IMG/VR virus record: IMGVR_UViG_3300034101_003510
Span: 1 to 28,974 of that record
DNA from: a virus
Reading direction: 5' to 3' (one strand)
Length of the DNA: 28,974 nt
Below, one piece after another: positions 6,360 through 13,752 of the stretch; positions within the stretch are counted from its first letter, which is position 1, and every line of letters starts with the position of its first letter. The notes under the pieces were generated by a model. The model did not search any database. It had not been told where the DNA came from and was given only the letters and a program-made list of their open reading frames with translations. The position numbers and the translations under genes were made by a program.

Positions 6360-6669
6360 TAGTGTCTAAAGGTATAATACCTTTACTTTTAGCAATCTCG
6401 TACCCCTCTAATGTAAAATTAAATGTGGCATTTAGATTTTCATCGTATTCAACCTGCATTAAATCATTGTCTAATAAATCTAATAGTTCTGCATCGATAT
6501 ACTGTTCGTGTGCTTCCCAGAGTTCTGGAGCCAAATCCTTAGTAGTATCTTCATTTAGCTCGAATATGGCCTCTCCATCTTCAGTAAACCCAGCAACCCT
6601 TATTGCGCCTATTTCAATATAGTGCTGTATCTTATTCATCATTTCTTCTTCGTCAAAATCATTAAACAT
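6340..6669 (-). CDS. Acidic protein of unknown function
   Basis: A 109-aa, strongly acidic protein (MFNDFDEEEMMNKIQ..., ending DTIEDFDL). It looks like a small alpha/beta fold: a helix at about 8-24, then a FTEDGEAIFELNE hairpin and a helical middle (DLAPELWEAHEQYIDAELLDLL). No family recognised. The acidic, compact character would suit a regulator or a protein that mimics DNA or binds a partner, but nothing shows this directly. The ATG at 6669 has GGGGG 4 nt upstream. It lies between tRNA-Met and tRNA-Arg, and its 3' end holds the tRNA-Arg -35 box. Confidence 0.75.
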   Translation of the reverse strand: MFNDFDEEEMMNKIQHYIEIGAIRVAGFTEDGEAIFELNEDTTKDLAPELWEAHEQYIDAELLDLLDNDLMQVEYDENLNATFNFTLEGYEIAKSKGIIPLDTIEDFDL

Positions 6670-6680
6670 GTTACCCCCTG

Positions 6681-6754
6681 TGCAACAAGTAGGACTTGAA
6701 CCTACGATTACCGAATTATGAGTTCGGGGCTTTAACCAACTAAGCTATTGTTGC
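6681..6754 (-). tRNA. tRNA with CAT anticodon (elongator Met, or Ile2)
   Basis: A 74-nt cloverleaf: acceptor GCAACAA/TTGTTGC, anticodon stem CCGAA/TTCGG with loop CTCATAA giving CAT, T-arm GTAGG-TTCAAGT-CCTAC, discriminator A, no encoded CCA. Position 1 pairs with 72 (G-C) and the anticodon stem lacks the three G-C pairs of initiators, so it is not an initiator. Elongator Met is most likely; a lysidine-modified Ile2 cannot be excluded from sequence. Confidence 0.93.
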
Positions 6755-6762
6755 CTAGTTGA

Positions 6763-6792
6763 ATTATAGTATTTTATTATTGTTTTTGTCAA
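6763..6792 (-). promoter_or_regulatory. Promoter of tRNA-Met
   Basis: Minus strand: -35 TTGACA (6787-6792), 18-nt spacer, -10 TATAAT (6763-6768). It is embedded in the last codons and stop of the 82-aa gene. Eight bases lie between the -10 and the mature tRNA 5' base at 6754, the same spacing as at tRNA-Arg. Confidence 0.65.
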
Positions 6793-7012
6793 TAGACTGC
6801 TCAACTATTTGCTGAACATACTCAGAAAAATGTTTTCTTATACTTCCTGGTGGTCTTTTTCCTATATCCGCCCATACCCTTTTGTATTCATGTATGTTGT
6901 CAAATGTAGTTGGGCAAACCATTACTCCTTCATACTCCTTTAATCTTGTAGGAAGAGGCACATGCTTACTGCAGCACTTACATTCTTTAGCCTTTTCTTG
7001 ATATATACTCAT
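6764..7012 (-). CDS. Small cysteine-containing protein downstream of terminase
   Basis: An 82-aa protein with a likely metal-binding N-terminus: C11, C13, C14 and H17 (KECKCCSKH), then C33 in VMVCPTTF. A charged helical C-terminus follows. No named family recognised. The ATG at 7012 overlaps the terminase stop as ATGA, so it is translationally coupled to TerL; a role in packaging is possible from position only. Its 3' end contains the tRNA-Met promoter. Confidence 0.75.
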   Translation of the reverse strand: MSIYQEKAKECKCCSKHVPLPTRLKEYEGVMVCPTTFDNIHEYKRVWADIGKRPPGSIRKHFSEYVQQIVEQSIDKNNNKIL

Positions 7013-8799
7013 ACTATTTCCATTCCACTTAGTGCATCAGAAAGATCTTTTGGCATTGCTGATGGTGCTTTGATTAAATTAGGTGACTCTGCAGATATTG
7101 ATTCTCTATACTGTTTTCTTACAGATGAATAATCATGTACTTCGATATCTCCAAACGCCGTCCTTGTCATGCTAATAGCATTATATATTGACCCGCATAC
7201 AGCATCGGCTAAGTCTTTAGATCCTTTTCTTGGGTGATCTACCTTGTCCCTCATAATTCTTAACTCTAATAATTCATCAACTAGAAGCGGTATGTGTGGA
7301 CCGTTTAATCTTTCTTCCATTACAACCATAGCCATATCATCATAGTGTTTTTTAGCTACTGATAAAGTTTCTGTACTTATTCCATACTGCCTTAGCTGCT
7401 GCATCATGTCGTGGGAGTTCCACCTATCGAATGTACAAAGCCTAATGTTAAAGCCCCTGGACCTAAGAGAAAGAATGTAATCTCTAACCTCAGTAAAGTC
7501 TACAGACTTGTCTGATGTTGGAGTCCAATACATAACAGCATCAACCTTTACGATTGGAGCTGGCTGAGAGTATGTGTCTGTTACCTTTACACTAACCCAC
7601 TTTTCAACATGAGCCATTGATACAGCGCAATGGTCATGCTTTTGAGCTAAGTCAACATGAATAAAGTATTCTTTATCGTCTTGAGGAACAAACCACTCTT
7701 CAAATCTACCGAAGCCATCTACAGCTATTGATAGATCATTAAAAGCCATTTCAATTTTTTCACGTGACTTAAAAAAAGCATCAATTGCTTCTGGTGGCAT
7801 ACATGCAAATCTTCCTAGAGCATCTGTAACATCTCGGTAAAAAGCAATTTTAAAATCCTCAATACTTCTGGTTGGATTTACTTCCCATGTAGGTCTACGA
7901 ATTGCATAAACTTTAGGGTACTTATATGAAATAATTTGATCTTCATCCCAGAATATCTCAAACTCATTTCCTACAGTATTGTCTGGCAGGTTTGGATCTA
8001 ACTTAAACTTATGAGATCTAGATATGATTTCTTTTTCAGAAATAATATTATCATATCTTTGCTGTATATAATCATTCTTAAATCTTGGGAACGATAGAAG
8101 AATTACTTTACCGTAGTCTGGAAAACGAGAGTCTACAGATGCCCTGTACATGTCATATATTCCGCTAGCTGTCTTTGCCTGATCGTGTCCGCTTGTACTG
8201 TCTAAGGCAAAGCCAGAAATTTCATCGAGCACTGCAACCAAAACGTTGTACCCTTCAAAAGCTTCTCTTTCTGAGTGACCAGAGTACACGGTTACATTTT
8301 TATCAAACTTAATTTCAGAAGCTTTTTCAAAATACTTTCCAGCAAACCAAGGTGAGTGTGTTACTCTATTTTTAAATCCCTTAAAGAAAACGTTGTTTGC
8401 CTGCTGAGCGTTAATAGCAATATTGATAATATCTATAGAGTCTCCAGGCGGCTTGCCGTAGTAAGATGCTGGGTCTTTCAAACACAATAGTAAATAAACT
8501 ATATACGCAACAGATATGGTGGAGCAGTAATCCTTACCGCTACCCTTGCCTAACTGTGCTACAACTTCATTACAGGTTTGTCTGTATCTTAAAGACCCTT
8601 CGCTTTCACCAAAGAGCTTTATTAGAGTTGACTCTTTATATATCTGAGATGATTTTTCTATAAGTGTATACTGATGATCAGATAATTCTGGCAAACCTAA
8701 ATAGTTTTTGTCTGTTACAAAAGTTTTTAGGTCAACTGGCCTTTCATCAAACTCTTCACCATCCAAGATGTCGATGAGATCATTAAAATCAAACTCCAC
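7009..8799 (-). CDS. terL: Terminase large subunit (ATPase-nuclease packaging motor)
   Basis: A 596-aa protein with the ATPase P-loop QLGKGSGKD (K89), Walker B VAVLDE (about 188-193), and RNase H-like nuclease acidic residues in HVDLA (D383), CTFDRW (D458) and KDLADAV (D529, D533). It translocates DNA into the prohead and cuts the concatemer. GTG 8799 is chosen because GAGG lies 6 nt upstream; a TTG at 8811 in frame has no comparable site. The GTG start overlaps the small-subunit gene by 11 nt and the stop overlaps the next gene by 4 nt. Confidence 0.93.
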   Translation of the reverse strand: MEFDFNDLIDILDGEEFDERPVDLKTFVTDKNYLGLPELSDHQYTLIEKSSQIYKESTLIKLFGESEGSLRYRQTCNEVVAQLGKGSGKDYCSTISVAYIVYLLLCLKDPASYYGKPPGDSIDIINIAINAQQANNVFFKGFKNRVTHSPWFAGKYFEKASEIKFDKNVTVYSGHSEREAFEGYNVLVAVLDEISGFALDSTSGHDQAKTASGIYDMYRASVDSRFPDYGKVILLSFPRFKNDYIQQRYDNIISEKEIISRSHKFKLDPNLPDNTVGNEFEIFWDEDQIISYKYPKVYAIRRPTWEVNPTRSIEDFKIAFYRDVTDALGRFACMPPEAIDAFFKSREKIEMAFNDLSIAVDGFGRFEEWFVPQDDKEYFIHVDLAQKHDHCAVSMAHVEKWVSVKVTDTYSQPAPIVKVDAVMYWTPTSDKSVDFTEVRDYILSLRSRGFNIRLCTFDRWNSHDMMQQLRQYGISTETLSVAKKHYDDMAMVVMEERLNGPHIPLLVDELLELRIMRDKVDHPRKGSKDLADAVCGSIYNAISMTRTAFGDIEVHDYSSVRKQYRESISAESPNLIKAPSAMPKDLSDALSGMEIV

Positions 8800-9325
8800 T
8801 GACTTCCTCAATTATTTCTATTGGCTCAACTATTCCAGTGATTTGAGATAAACGCTTAGCTACTTCCATTTTGCACTTTGGACATGACGCAGTTACTTCC
8901 TTCAATATCTTCACAAGAACTTCTTGCTTTCTTTCAGACTCTGCTATCTGTCCAGCAAGCTCTGCATTGTCAAGCAAGCCAACCTCTTGAAGCATTCCAA
9001 TTCTTTTTCCTTCAATGTCGGCAATCAGCTTTAAAGCTCCAGACTTAACGCTAAGCTGTCCAGCCTGATCTGCATCCTCAACTGTTTTCCATGCTTCTTT
9101 AATTAGCATAGCGTAGTGCTGATCAGCTCCAGAGATAGCCTCTTTAGCACGTTCACGGGCTGATGTGTCGTTGTGGACTACATTCTTCCACTCATCTATA
9201 AGCCCAACAACTTCTGCCCTTTTAAAGCCAGTAAGTGTAGCAATTTGGGTAGGGTTATTTCCTCTAAGTAGTTCTTCAACTACTTTATTCATTCGATCAA
9301 AATGATCTGCTAGTTCAATTTCCAT
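8789..9325 (-). CDS. Probable terminase small subunit (HTH DNA-binding)
   Basis: A 178-aa, mostly helical protein. Residues about 15-47 form a helix-turn-helix (GNNPTQIATLTGFKRAEVVGLI), the middle is a long helical oligomerisation-like region, and CPKC at about 148-151 suggests one metal knuckle near the C-terminus. Position directly before and overlapping TerL is the classic small-subunit place, which would recognise the packaging site. No Shine-Dalgarno precedes ATG 9325; a TATAAT box ends 8 nt before it, so the message appears leaderless. The assignment rests on context plus the HTH. Confidence 0.7.
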   Translation of the reverse strand: MEIELADHFDRMNKVVEELLRGNNPTQIATLTGFKRAEVVGLIDEWKNVVHNDTSARERAKEAISGADQHYAMLIKEAWKTVEDADQAGQLSVKSGALKLIADIEGKRIGMLQEVGLLDNAELAGQIAESERKQEVLVKILKEVTASCPKCKMEVAKRLSQITGIVEPIEIIEEVSGV

Positions 9326-9333
9326 ATGACTTT

Positions 9334-9362
9334 ATTATACTTCTAGTCGACTGAAATAGCAA
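9334..9362 (-). promoter_or_regulatory. Promoter for the terminase genes, likely leaderless
   Basis: Minus strand: -35 TTGCTA (9357-9362), 17-nt spacer, -10 TATAAT (9334-9339). Eight bases separate it from ATG 9325 and no ribosome site lies between, so transcription should begin at or next to the A of the start codon. Confidence 0.6.
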
Positions 9363-9684
9363 ATTCCTTAGCAACCTTTAGTAATATTAGGTATCCAATT
9401 AGATCATCAATATCATTATCGCCTGGATAATCTGTTCCCTTAATTAATCTATTAAGCTTATCATCAATACGGACATATAGCTGCTCTTTTGGTCCCGCCT
9501 TTGAAAATATTCTAACTGGCTCCAATGCAGAATTTCCATAGGCAATATTTTTTTTAATTAACATGTGAGCAATTTCAAGGCAGGTTGACAATATCTCTTT
9601 CCCAGCTTCTGTACCTACTGTAAGTAAATATAAATCATCGTATCTAAATTCCTTTGAGTCTTCAAAAACTGGTGTAAGGGTCAT
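9343..9684 (-). CDS. DUF1599-like (nucleotide modification associated domain 1) protein
   Basis: A 113-aa protein whose second half matches the DUF1599 pattern: KKNIAYGNSALEPVRIF, then VRIDDKLNRLIKG and DNDIDDLIGYLILLKVA. This helical fold resembles the MazG/dUTPase-like nucleotide pyrophosphohydrolases, and the Asp residues of DDK and DDLIGY could bind metal. A role in nucleotide clean-up or modification is inferred. The ATG at 9684 overlaps the HTH gene stop (ATGA) with AAAGG upstream. The terminase promoter overlaps its 3' end. Confidence 0.7.
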   Translation of the reverse strand: MTLTPVFEDSKEFRYDDLYLLTVGTEAGKEILSTCLEIAHMLIKKNIAYGNSALEPVRIFSKAGPKEQLYVRIDDKLNRLIKGTDYPGDNDIDDLIGYLILLKVAKEFAISVD

Positions 9685-9815
9685 TTAATTAAACCTTTTT
9701 CTTTTAGGGCTCTATATATGGTCATAACAGTTACGCCACATTCGCTAGCAATTTCTTCCATACTTTTTCTTTGGATAACATATCTTCTATGTAGCCAGTC
9801 TTTATTCTTGTACAA
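9681..9815 (-). CDS. 44-aa helix-turn-helix protein
   Basis: This short frame reads DWLHRRYVIQRKSMEEIASE and continues CGVTVMTIYRALKEKGLIK, a nearly minimal HTH: a Trp-anchored first helix, then SMEEIASECGV-TVMTIYRAL as turn and recognition helix. Similar stand-alone HTH pieces occur in homing endonucleases and phage regulators. TTG 9815 is preferred because AGAGG lies 5 nt upstream; GTG 9821 would sit on that site. It lies between the RuvC-like and DUF1599-like genes with 4-nt overlap downstream. A DNA-binding role is inferred. Confidence 0.65.
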   Translation of the reverse strand: MYKNKDWLHRRYVIQRKSMEEIASECGVTVMTIYRALKEKGLIK

Positions 9816-9817
9816 TT

Positions 9818-10384
9818 TCACCTCTTCGTCAACACTTCATTAGCATAATACGCAATGCCAAAACTATCAGCGACATCAAAATCTTCTAAGTTTAAATCAT
9901 ACTTCTTATTAAAATAATCTGCCGTTCTCTGCTTTCTCATGTTACGTAATTTGTTTTTGTACCACGAATCTGCGTATCCTGGATTCAATATTCTAATTGC
10001 ATCTTTTTCATCTTTAGTTGGGTTTTTATTTCCAATGTGGGACTGCCATGCCGAAGGGCTTATTGTAATAACTTTAGCTCCAGTTGACATCAACTCAGCA
10101 ATTACAACTCCATACACATAAGATAATTTTATCACAGCATCTGGTGATCTGACAAGTATCGCTCCCTCAACTGCTATGTAGTCTGACTTAAGTTCATCTA
10201 GCATAATAGCGGTTTTAACTTTAGCGTCATATATCTTTTCATATATGTCATTGCCAAGTATGTTTATCTTTCCCCACTTTAGTGGCTTATTGTTTTCTAG
10301 CAAGCAAAAAGCGACTGAAGATGTTGATGCATCTATTCCTAAAACCCTGTTGGCTTTTGTTTTAGCTAATTTGGCCAGAGTCAT
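9818..10384 (-). CDS. RuvC-like Holliday junction resolvase
   Basis: A 188-aa RNase H-fold nuclease: VLGIDASTSSVAF with D18, YIAVEGA with E73, and FDVADSFGIAYYA with D170 and D173, the four-acid RuvC pattern. SPSAWQSHIGNKNPTKDE in the middle is also RuvC-like. It would resolve recombination or replication branches before packaging, as in other phages with RecA-type recombination. The ATG at 10384 has AAGG 7 nt upstream and overlaps the preceding zinc-finger gene by 23 nt. Confidence 0.88.
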   Translation of the reverse strand: MTLAKLAKTKANRVLGIDASTSSVAFCLLENNKPLKWGKINILGNDIYEKIYDAKVKTAIMLDELKSDYIAVEGAILVRSPDAVIKLSYVYGVVIAELMSTGAKVITISPSAWQSHIGNKNPTKDEKDAIRILNPGYADSWYKNKLRNMRKQRTADYFNKKYDLNLEDFDVADSFGIAYYANEVLTKR

Positions 10385-10655
10385 TTAGCATCCTTAATAT
10401 TTTCTCTTTGTCTGAATTAGAAATACTTTTCTCACACTTCGCACATATTGTTGAAGAGTTGTACCTACTTAAACTAGATTTACACTTCTTACAATACCTT
10501 TTTTGTCCAGAACGAATAGCTTTTTTTTCATAGTATTTCTCCATGATTTTTTTGTTTGTTGCAACCCTGCAACATTCATCTGAACAATACTTTTGGTTGT
10601 GAGTTTTTGGGGTAAACTCTTTATCGTTAAGACAGTCTGAGTTTGCACATATCAT
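10362..10655 (-). CDS. Double zinc-ribbon protein
   Basis: A 97-aa basic protein with two apparent four-cysteine sites: C3/C8 with C24/C28 or C29 (YCSDECC), and C55/C58 with C71/C74 (YCKKCK, CAKCEK). The link ATNKKIMEKYYEKKA is a positively charged helix. This fits a nucleic-acid-binding protein. The ATG at 10655 overlaps the Cas4-like stop as ATGA. The specific role is unknown; context is recombination (Cas4-like nuclease upstream, resolvase downstream). Confidence 0.75.
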   Translation of the reverse strand: MICANSDCLNDKEFTPKTHNQKYCSDECCRVATNKKIMEKYYEKKAIRSGQKRYCKKCKSSLSRYNSSTICAKCEKSISNSDKEKILRMLNDSGQIS

Positions 10656-11443
10656 AAAGAAGGCACCTTAAATCTTTCAATCTGCACTGTTCCAGTAGGA
10701 GTTTCTTTAGAGTAGCACTGCTTTTTAATTGGGCAGTAAGTGCAGGGCATCTTAGTTTTTGTGGCTCCTTCTGGCTTCATAGGAAGGTCGCCATCTTTAA
10801 AGTTGTCCCATACCTCTCTCATCCAAAGAAATGTATCCTCAATAATCTTTTTATTCTTATCATTCATAACTACTGGAATAATTAGTATCTCCTGAGTATT
10901 CTTATTTTCGTATAAAAAGAAACCTTCTTTTGCATCCTTTAGCTTCATATAAGTTAAAAGCTGCAGGAGATGGTTTGCAGACGGGCTCATTTCTGCCTGC
11001 CTTGCATCCCAAACTTCTTGCTTTGCAGTTTTAATTTCACCAATTACAGTCTCACCATCGTACTCCATAATAAGATCAATAAAGCCACGAATAGGCGGGT
11101 ACTCATTAATAATTTCTTCTTCTTCTGCAACCCACTGAGGCATTGTCTTTATTAGATTCTGAAGCCTTTCGTGAGCCTGGGTTCCTTGTGCCATATTGGC
11201 AACCGCAACTGCATCGTTATTGTCAATGAATACTGCACCCGAAAATGCCATGTACCAGTACCTTGGGCAGGTTCCGTGTCCATATCCAAGAGAGCTTGGG
11301 CTAAATGATTTCTTTGTCATTTCTCCGTCAGCCCTCTTGGTATTTTTGTAGGACTCATCAAGCAGTTCAGCAAATGCTTCTGGATCAAAGAACTTTCCAG
11401 TATGCTTTTTAAACTTTAAGTTCTTTACTATATTTCTTCCCAT
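10652..11443 (-). CDS. Cas4-like PD-(D/E)XK exonuclease with iron-sulfur cysteines
   Basis: A 263-aa RecB-type nuclease. H91 (GTQAHERL), D123 (GFIDLI), E136 and K138 (GEIKTA) and Q161 (QLLTYM) form the active site. C59 (GTCPRYW) together with C234, C237 and C243 (CTYCPIKKQC) match the four-cysteine 4Fe-4S cluster of Cas4/AddB-type nucleases. It probably resects DNA ends for recombination. No CRISPR array or cas gene is in the window, so this is the phage replication type, not adaptive immunity. The ATG at 11443 overlaps the upstream stop by 1 nt. Confidence 0.88.
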   Translation of the reverse strand: MGRNIVKNLKFKKHTGKFFDPEAFAELLDESYKNTKRADGEMTKKSFSPSSLGYGHGTCPRYWYMAFSGAVFIDNNDAVAVANMAQGTQAHERLQNLIKTMPQWVAEEEEIINEYPPIRGFIDLIMEYDGETVIGEIKTAKQEVWDARQAEMSPSANHLLQLLTYMKLKDAKEGFFLYENKNTQEILIIPVVMNDKNKKIIEDTFLWMREVWDNFKDGDLPMKPEGATKTKMPCTYCPIKKQCYSKETPTGTVQIERFKVPSL

Positions 11444-11781
11444 TATAGATTATACCTAACGACATACTTAAGTGCATCTACAAGTTTGTCTATGGACTCC
11501 TTTGCTGAGTAATATATATTTTTCTTATTATTGTTCATGGTTCCAGCCTTATCCTTTGCTATTGTTGAATAGTAAGATGCCATCATGGCAAACTTAGTTG
11601 ACATAGCCTGAAGTTCAATAATAAGCTGAGGAGCTTTTGCAGCAGGAACATCTGGATTTAACAATAGTTTAACTATGACAGCTAAAGCTCTGTCCAGTTG
11701 AGCATCATTCATATACTCATGAAGATCGTTAAATTCAGTTATAGAGTTAATTAACTCTAATGTATTTTTATCCTCTGTCAT
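11443..11781 (-). CDS. Helical protein of unknown function in the recombination block
   Basis: A 112-aa protein, almost all helical by pattern: an acidic N-terminus (MTEDKNTLELINSITEFNDLHEY), an amphipathic middle (LDRALAVIVKLLLNPDVPAAKAPQLIIELQAM) and a basic C-terminus. No catalytic motif and no family recognised. Its stop overlaps the Cas4-like start by 1 nt (TAATG), so the two are probably made together; a partner role for the nuclease is plausible only from this coupling. No strong ribosome site is seen, which suggests coupling to the upstream small gene. Confidence 0.7.
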   Translation of the reverse strand: MTEDKNTLELINSITEFNDLHEYMNDAQLDRALAVIVKLLLNPDVPAAKAPQLIIELQAMSTKFAMMASYYSTIAKDKAGTMNNNKKNIYYSAKESIDKLVDALKYVVRYNL

Positions 11782-11872
11782 TTTTAATCTTTTTATCCCA
11801 CTTATCCATCAACAATCCAACGCCATACCCAGCAGCAAAGCCAAATAGGCATCCATAAATAAAGTATACCAC
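11768..11872 (-). CDS. 34-aa glycine-zipper membrane peptide
   Basis: The frame from GTG 11872 reads VYFIYGCLFGFAAGYGVGLL and then MDKWDKKIKNDRG. It has a single hydrophobic helix with Gly spaced as GxxxGxxxGxG, a helix-packing pattern, and a basic cytoplasmic-type tail. The start overlaps the SSB stop by 1 nt (TAGTG) and the end overlaps the next gene by 14 nt, exactly filling the gap between them. The tight fit supports it; coding status is otherwise unproven. Confidence 0.5.
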   Translation of the reverse strand: MVYFIYGCLFGFAAGYGVGLLMDKWDKKIKNDRG

Positions 11873-12264
11873 TAGAATGGAACCTCAGCGTATGTCTTGT
11901 ATGAAGGGAAATCGTTATCGCCTGAAGGCTTATCCTTAGACAATGAGTATGCTGTTACAGAAATTGAATCTGCATTGATTTCATAAGAGCTTCTCTTAAT
12001 TCCATCTTTATCTGTCCAATTTTCTTCATAAATCTTTCCAACGATAATAACTTCCATACCCTTTTTAATTACAGACTTTGATTGTCCTGCAAGTGTACGC
12101 CAAGCTTTTACTGTCCACCAAGAAGTGTTTTTGTCTTCCCACTCTCCAGTAGTTTCATTCTTAACGCGATCATTAGTTGCAACTCTAAACCTGAGACCAT
12201 TTGATCCAACAGGTTCTGGTTCACTACCAACTCGCCCAACGATTGTAATAATCGGATTAGCCAT
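11872..12264 (-). CDS. ssb: Single-stranded DNA-binding protein (OB fold)
   Basis: A 130-aa SSB: start ANPIITIVGRVGSEPE, then LRFRVATNDR, TSWWTVKAWRTLA, GMEVIIVGKIYEENW and SSYEINADSISV, the usual OB-fold strands. The C-terminus AEVPF resembles the acidic DxxPF tip that recruits partners in bacterial SSBs, but with one acid. It would coat single strands during replication and recombination. The ATG at 12264 follows a very strong GGAGG site, suggesting high expression. A second, unrelated ssDNA-binding protein is predicted at 17269-17943. Confidence 0.9.
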   Translation of the reverse strand: MANPIITIVGRVGSEPEPVGSNGLRFRVATNDRVKNETTGEWEDKNTSWWTVKAWRTLAGQSKSVIKKGMEVIIVGKIYEENWTDKDGIKRSSYEINADSISVTAYSLSKDKPSGDNDFPSYKTYAEVPF

Positions 12265-12565
12265 TTTTATTTTCCTCCCAAAATGTGATCAGCTCTTCTA
12301 GTACTGACCACTCTATGATTCCAAGACGGACCTTGGAATCCCCACCAATAATAATTTTAAGGGCTGGATGCATGTCCCTGCTAACCTTAAAAGTATCTGT
12401 ACAGATTTTAGCCCATACATCTTTATTTAAATTAAATGAAGCTTTAGATTCTTTGTAGTCTACTACAAAGTTTTTCCATTTAGCATCACCTTTTTGATAT
12501 TCTCCACGGCCACTATTCTTTTGTGCTTTAGCGCCGTCTCTCTTTACTTCTGCTCTTTCTGACAT
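12257..12565 (-). CDS. Possible small PD-(D/E)XK-type endonuclease or resolvase
   Basis: A 102-aa basic protein. The segment NSGRGEYQKGD (17-27) followed by FVVDYKES (D36, K38) resembles the E...D...(D/E)xK arrangement of small phage resolvases and endonuclease-I-like enzymes, and the rest is consistent with a compact alpha/beta fold. The match is by motif only, so the function is tentative; an alternative is a DNA-binding accessory protein. The ATG at 12565 overlaps the upstream stop by 1 nt, and the end overlaps the SSB start by 8 nt. Confidence 0.55.
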   Translation of the reverse strand: MSERAEVKRDGAKAQKNSGRGEYQKGDAKWKNFVVDYKESKASFNLNKDVWAKICTDTFKVSRDMHPALKIIIGGDSKVRLGIIEWSVLEELITFWEENKNG

Positions 12566-12756
12566 CAGTTAAGCTTATGCTTTGTCTCATGACCAGATGG
12601 GCATTTCCAGTACATTTCTAAAGTAACCTGATTAAAACTATAGTATGGAGCAGAAAGATCACACTTACTGCATGGCCTCTGCTGTTCTATTTTTTCAACT
12701 CTGTTATCTATAGACTCTTCAACTTTTGAAGTAAAAAACTCATTAATGTTTGGCAT
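12565..12756 (-). CDS. Small zinc-ribbon protein
   Basis: A 63-aa protein with a helical, charged N-terminal half and a zinc ribbon: C29 and C32 (PCSKC), then C52 and H56 (KCPSGHE). The fold resembles a TFIIS-like or ribosomal-type ribbon. The function is unknown; context (recA before, SSB after) suggests nucleic-acid binding. The ATG at 12756 has AGGAG 6 nt upstream and overlaps the end of recA by 14 nt. Confidence 0.72.
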   Translation of the reverse strand: MPNINEFFTSKVEESIDNRVEKIEQQRPCSKCDLSAPYYSFNQVTLEMYWKCPSGHETKHKLN

Positions 12757-13747
12757 TTATTTCTCCTATTAAGCTGTCTACAACATCTGGATTTTCCTTT
12801 AAATATGCTACAGCCTTTGCACGTCCTTGAAAACGTTCTCCATTTACTGTATACCATGCGCCACCCTTTTCTACAATGCCACACATTTCTGCAACGTCTA
12901 ATGTTTCTCCAACATAATCTATACCAAGAGCTTGCCCTTGGTAGTAAAAGTCATATTGTCCTGATAAATTTGGGGGGCCGACCTTGTTGTAATCAACAAT
13001 CCAATTAACTGGTCGCCCAACTCTTTGTTCAATAATCTTGTCACCAACTTTAATACCTGCTTTAATAGCATTAGCCTCAGCCTCAGAAGACCATAGCTTA
13101 ATGACGGTTGAAGAGAAGAACTTAACTGCCATGCCACCTGTGGGGATGTGACTAGCATGCATAGATCCAAATTGATTTCGTTGCTGCGAGATGAGAACAA
13201 GTAATGTGTTTTTGTTTGCATAGTTTAACATCTTGACTGCGTGGGTCATATCCTTTGCTTCTGCGCCGATTTGCTTAGTGTCTTGCAAATCCTTCATTTC
13301 ATTTCCGTCTTTTTCAAAATAGATTGCTGGTAGCAACGCTGAAATAGAATCAACTACTATCAGATCAACACCAGCTTCCATAAGCTTTGTTGCAACATCA
13401 ACCATATCATTAACAGTTTTAGCTGGAGAGTATATTAATTCTTTTGAGTTTACGCCAAGCTTTTCTGCCCACTCAGGATCGTAAGAATGCTCCGCATCAA
13501 TCCACGCACATGTCTTGCCTTCTTTTTGAGCTAAAGCAATCATCTGCAAACAGAAAGAAGACTTTCCTGCAGACTTATTTCCCCAAACAAGTATTTGCCT
13601 TCCATAAGCAAAACCTCCGTTTAATGCGAAGTTCAGTCCTATGCTAGGTGTAGGCTGCTTTTCAATCTGAATATCCACGGCAGACTGAACCCTAGCTCTA
13701 GTCTTAGGGTCTAGCTTTGCTAATATATCGTCTAGTTGCATTTCCAT
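12743..13747 (-). CDS. RecA-like recombinase
   Basis: A 334-aa RecA/UvsX-type ATPase: Walker A GNKSAGKSS (56-64), AWIDAEHSYDPEWAEKLGV as in bacterial RecA, Walker B DLIVVDSISAL, and VLISQQRNQFG in the L1-region strand. It lacks the long C-terminal domain of some RecAs but is close to full length. It would drive strand exchange and recombination-dependent replication. ATG 13747 or 13741 (MEMQ) both fit; neither has a strong ribosome site, so coupling with the upstream small gene is likely. Confidence 0.93.
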   Translation of the reverse strand: MEMQLDDILAKLDPKTRARVQSAVDIQIEKQPTPSIGLNFALNGGFAYGRQILVWGNKSAGKSSFCLQMIALAQKEGKTCAWIDAEHSYDPEWAEKLGVNSKELIYSPAKTVNDMVDVATKLMEAGVDLIVVDSISALLPAIYFEKDGNEMKDLQDTKQIGAEAKDMTHAVKMLNYANKNTLLVLISQQRNQFGSMHASHIPTGGMAVKFFSSTVIKLWSSEAEANAIKAGIKVGDKIIEQRVGRPVNWIVDYNKVGPPNLSGQYDFYYQGQALGIDYVGETLDVAEMCGIVEKGGAWYTVNGERFQGRAKAVAYLKENPDVVDSLIGEINAKH

Positions 13748-13752
13748 AACGA

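Noticed and set aside
6681-6754. Initiator tRNA-Met
   Set aside because: It has a paired 1-72 position and no run of three G-C pairs in the anticodon stem.
10652-11443. Cas4-like gene as a sign of a CRISPR-Cas system
   Set aside because: No cas1, cas2 or array; phage replication blocks often carry such nucleases.
11449-11454. TATAAT on the minus strand just before the Cas4-like gene
   Set aside because: No -35 match at any reasonable spacing and only 5 nt to the ATG; it is within the coding end of the upstream gene.
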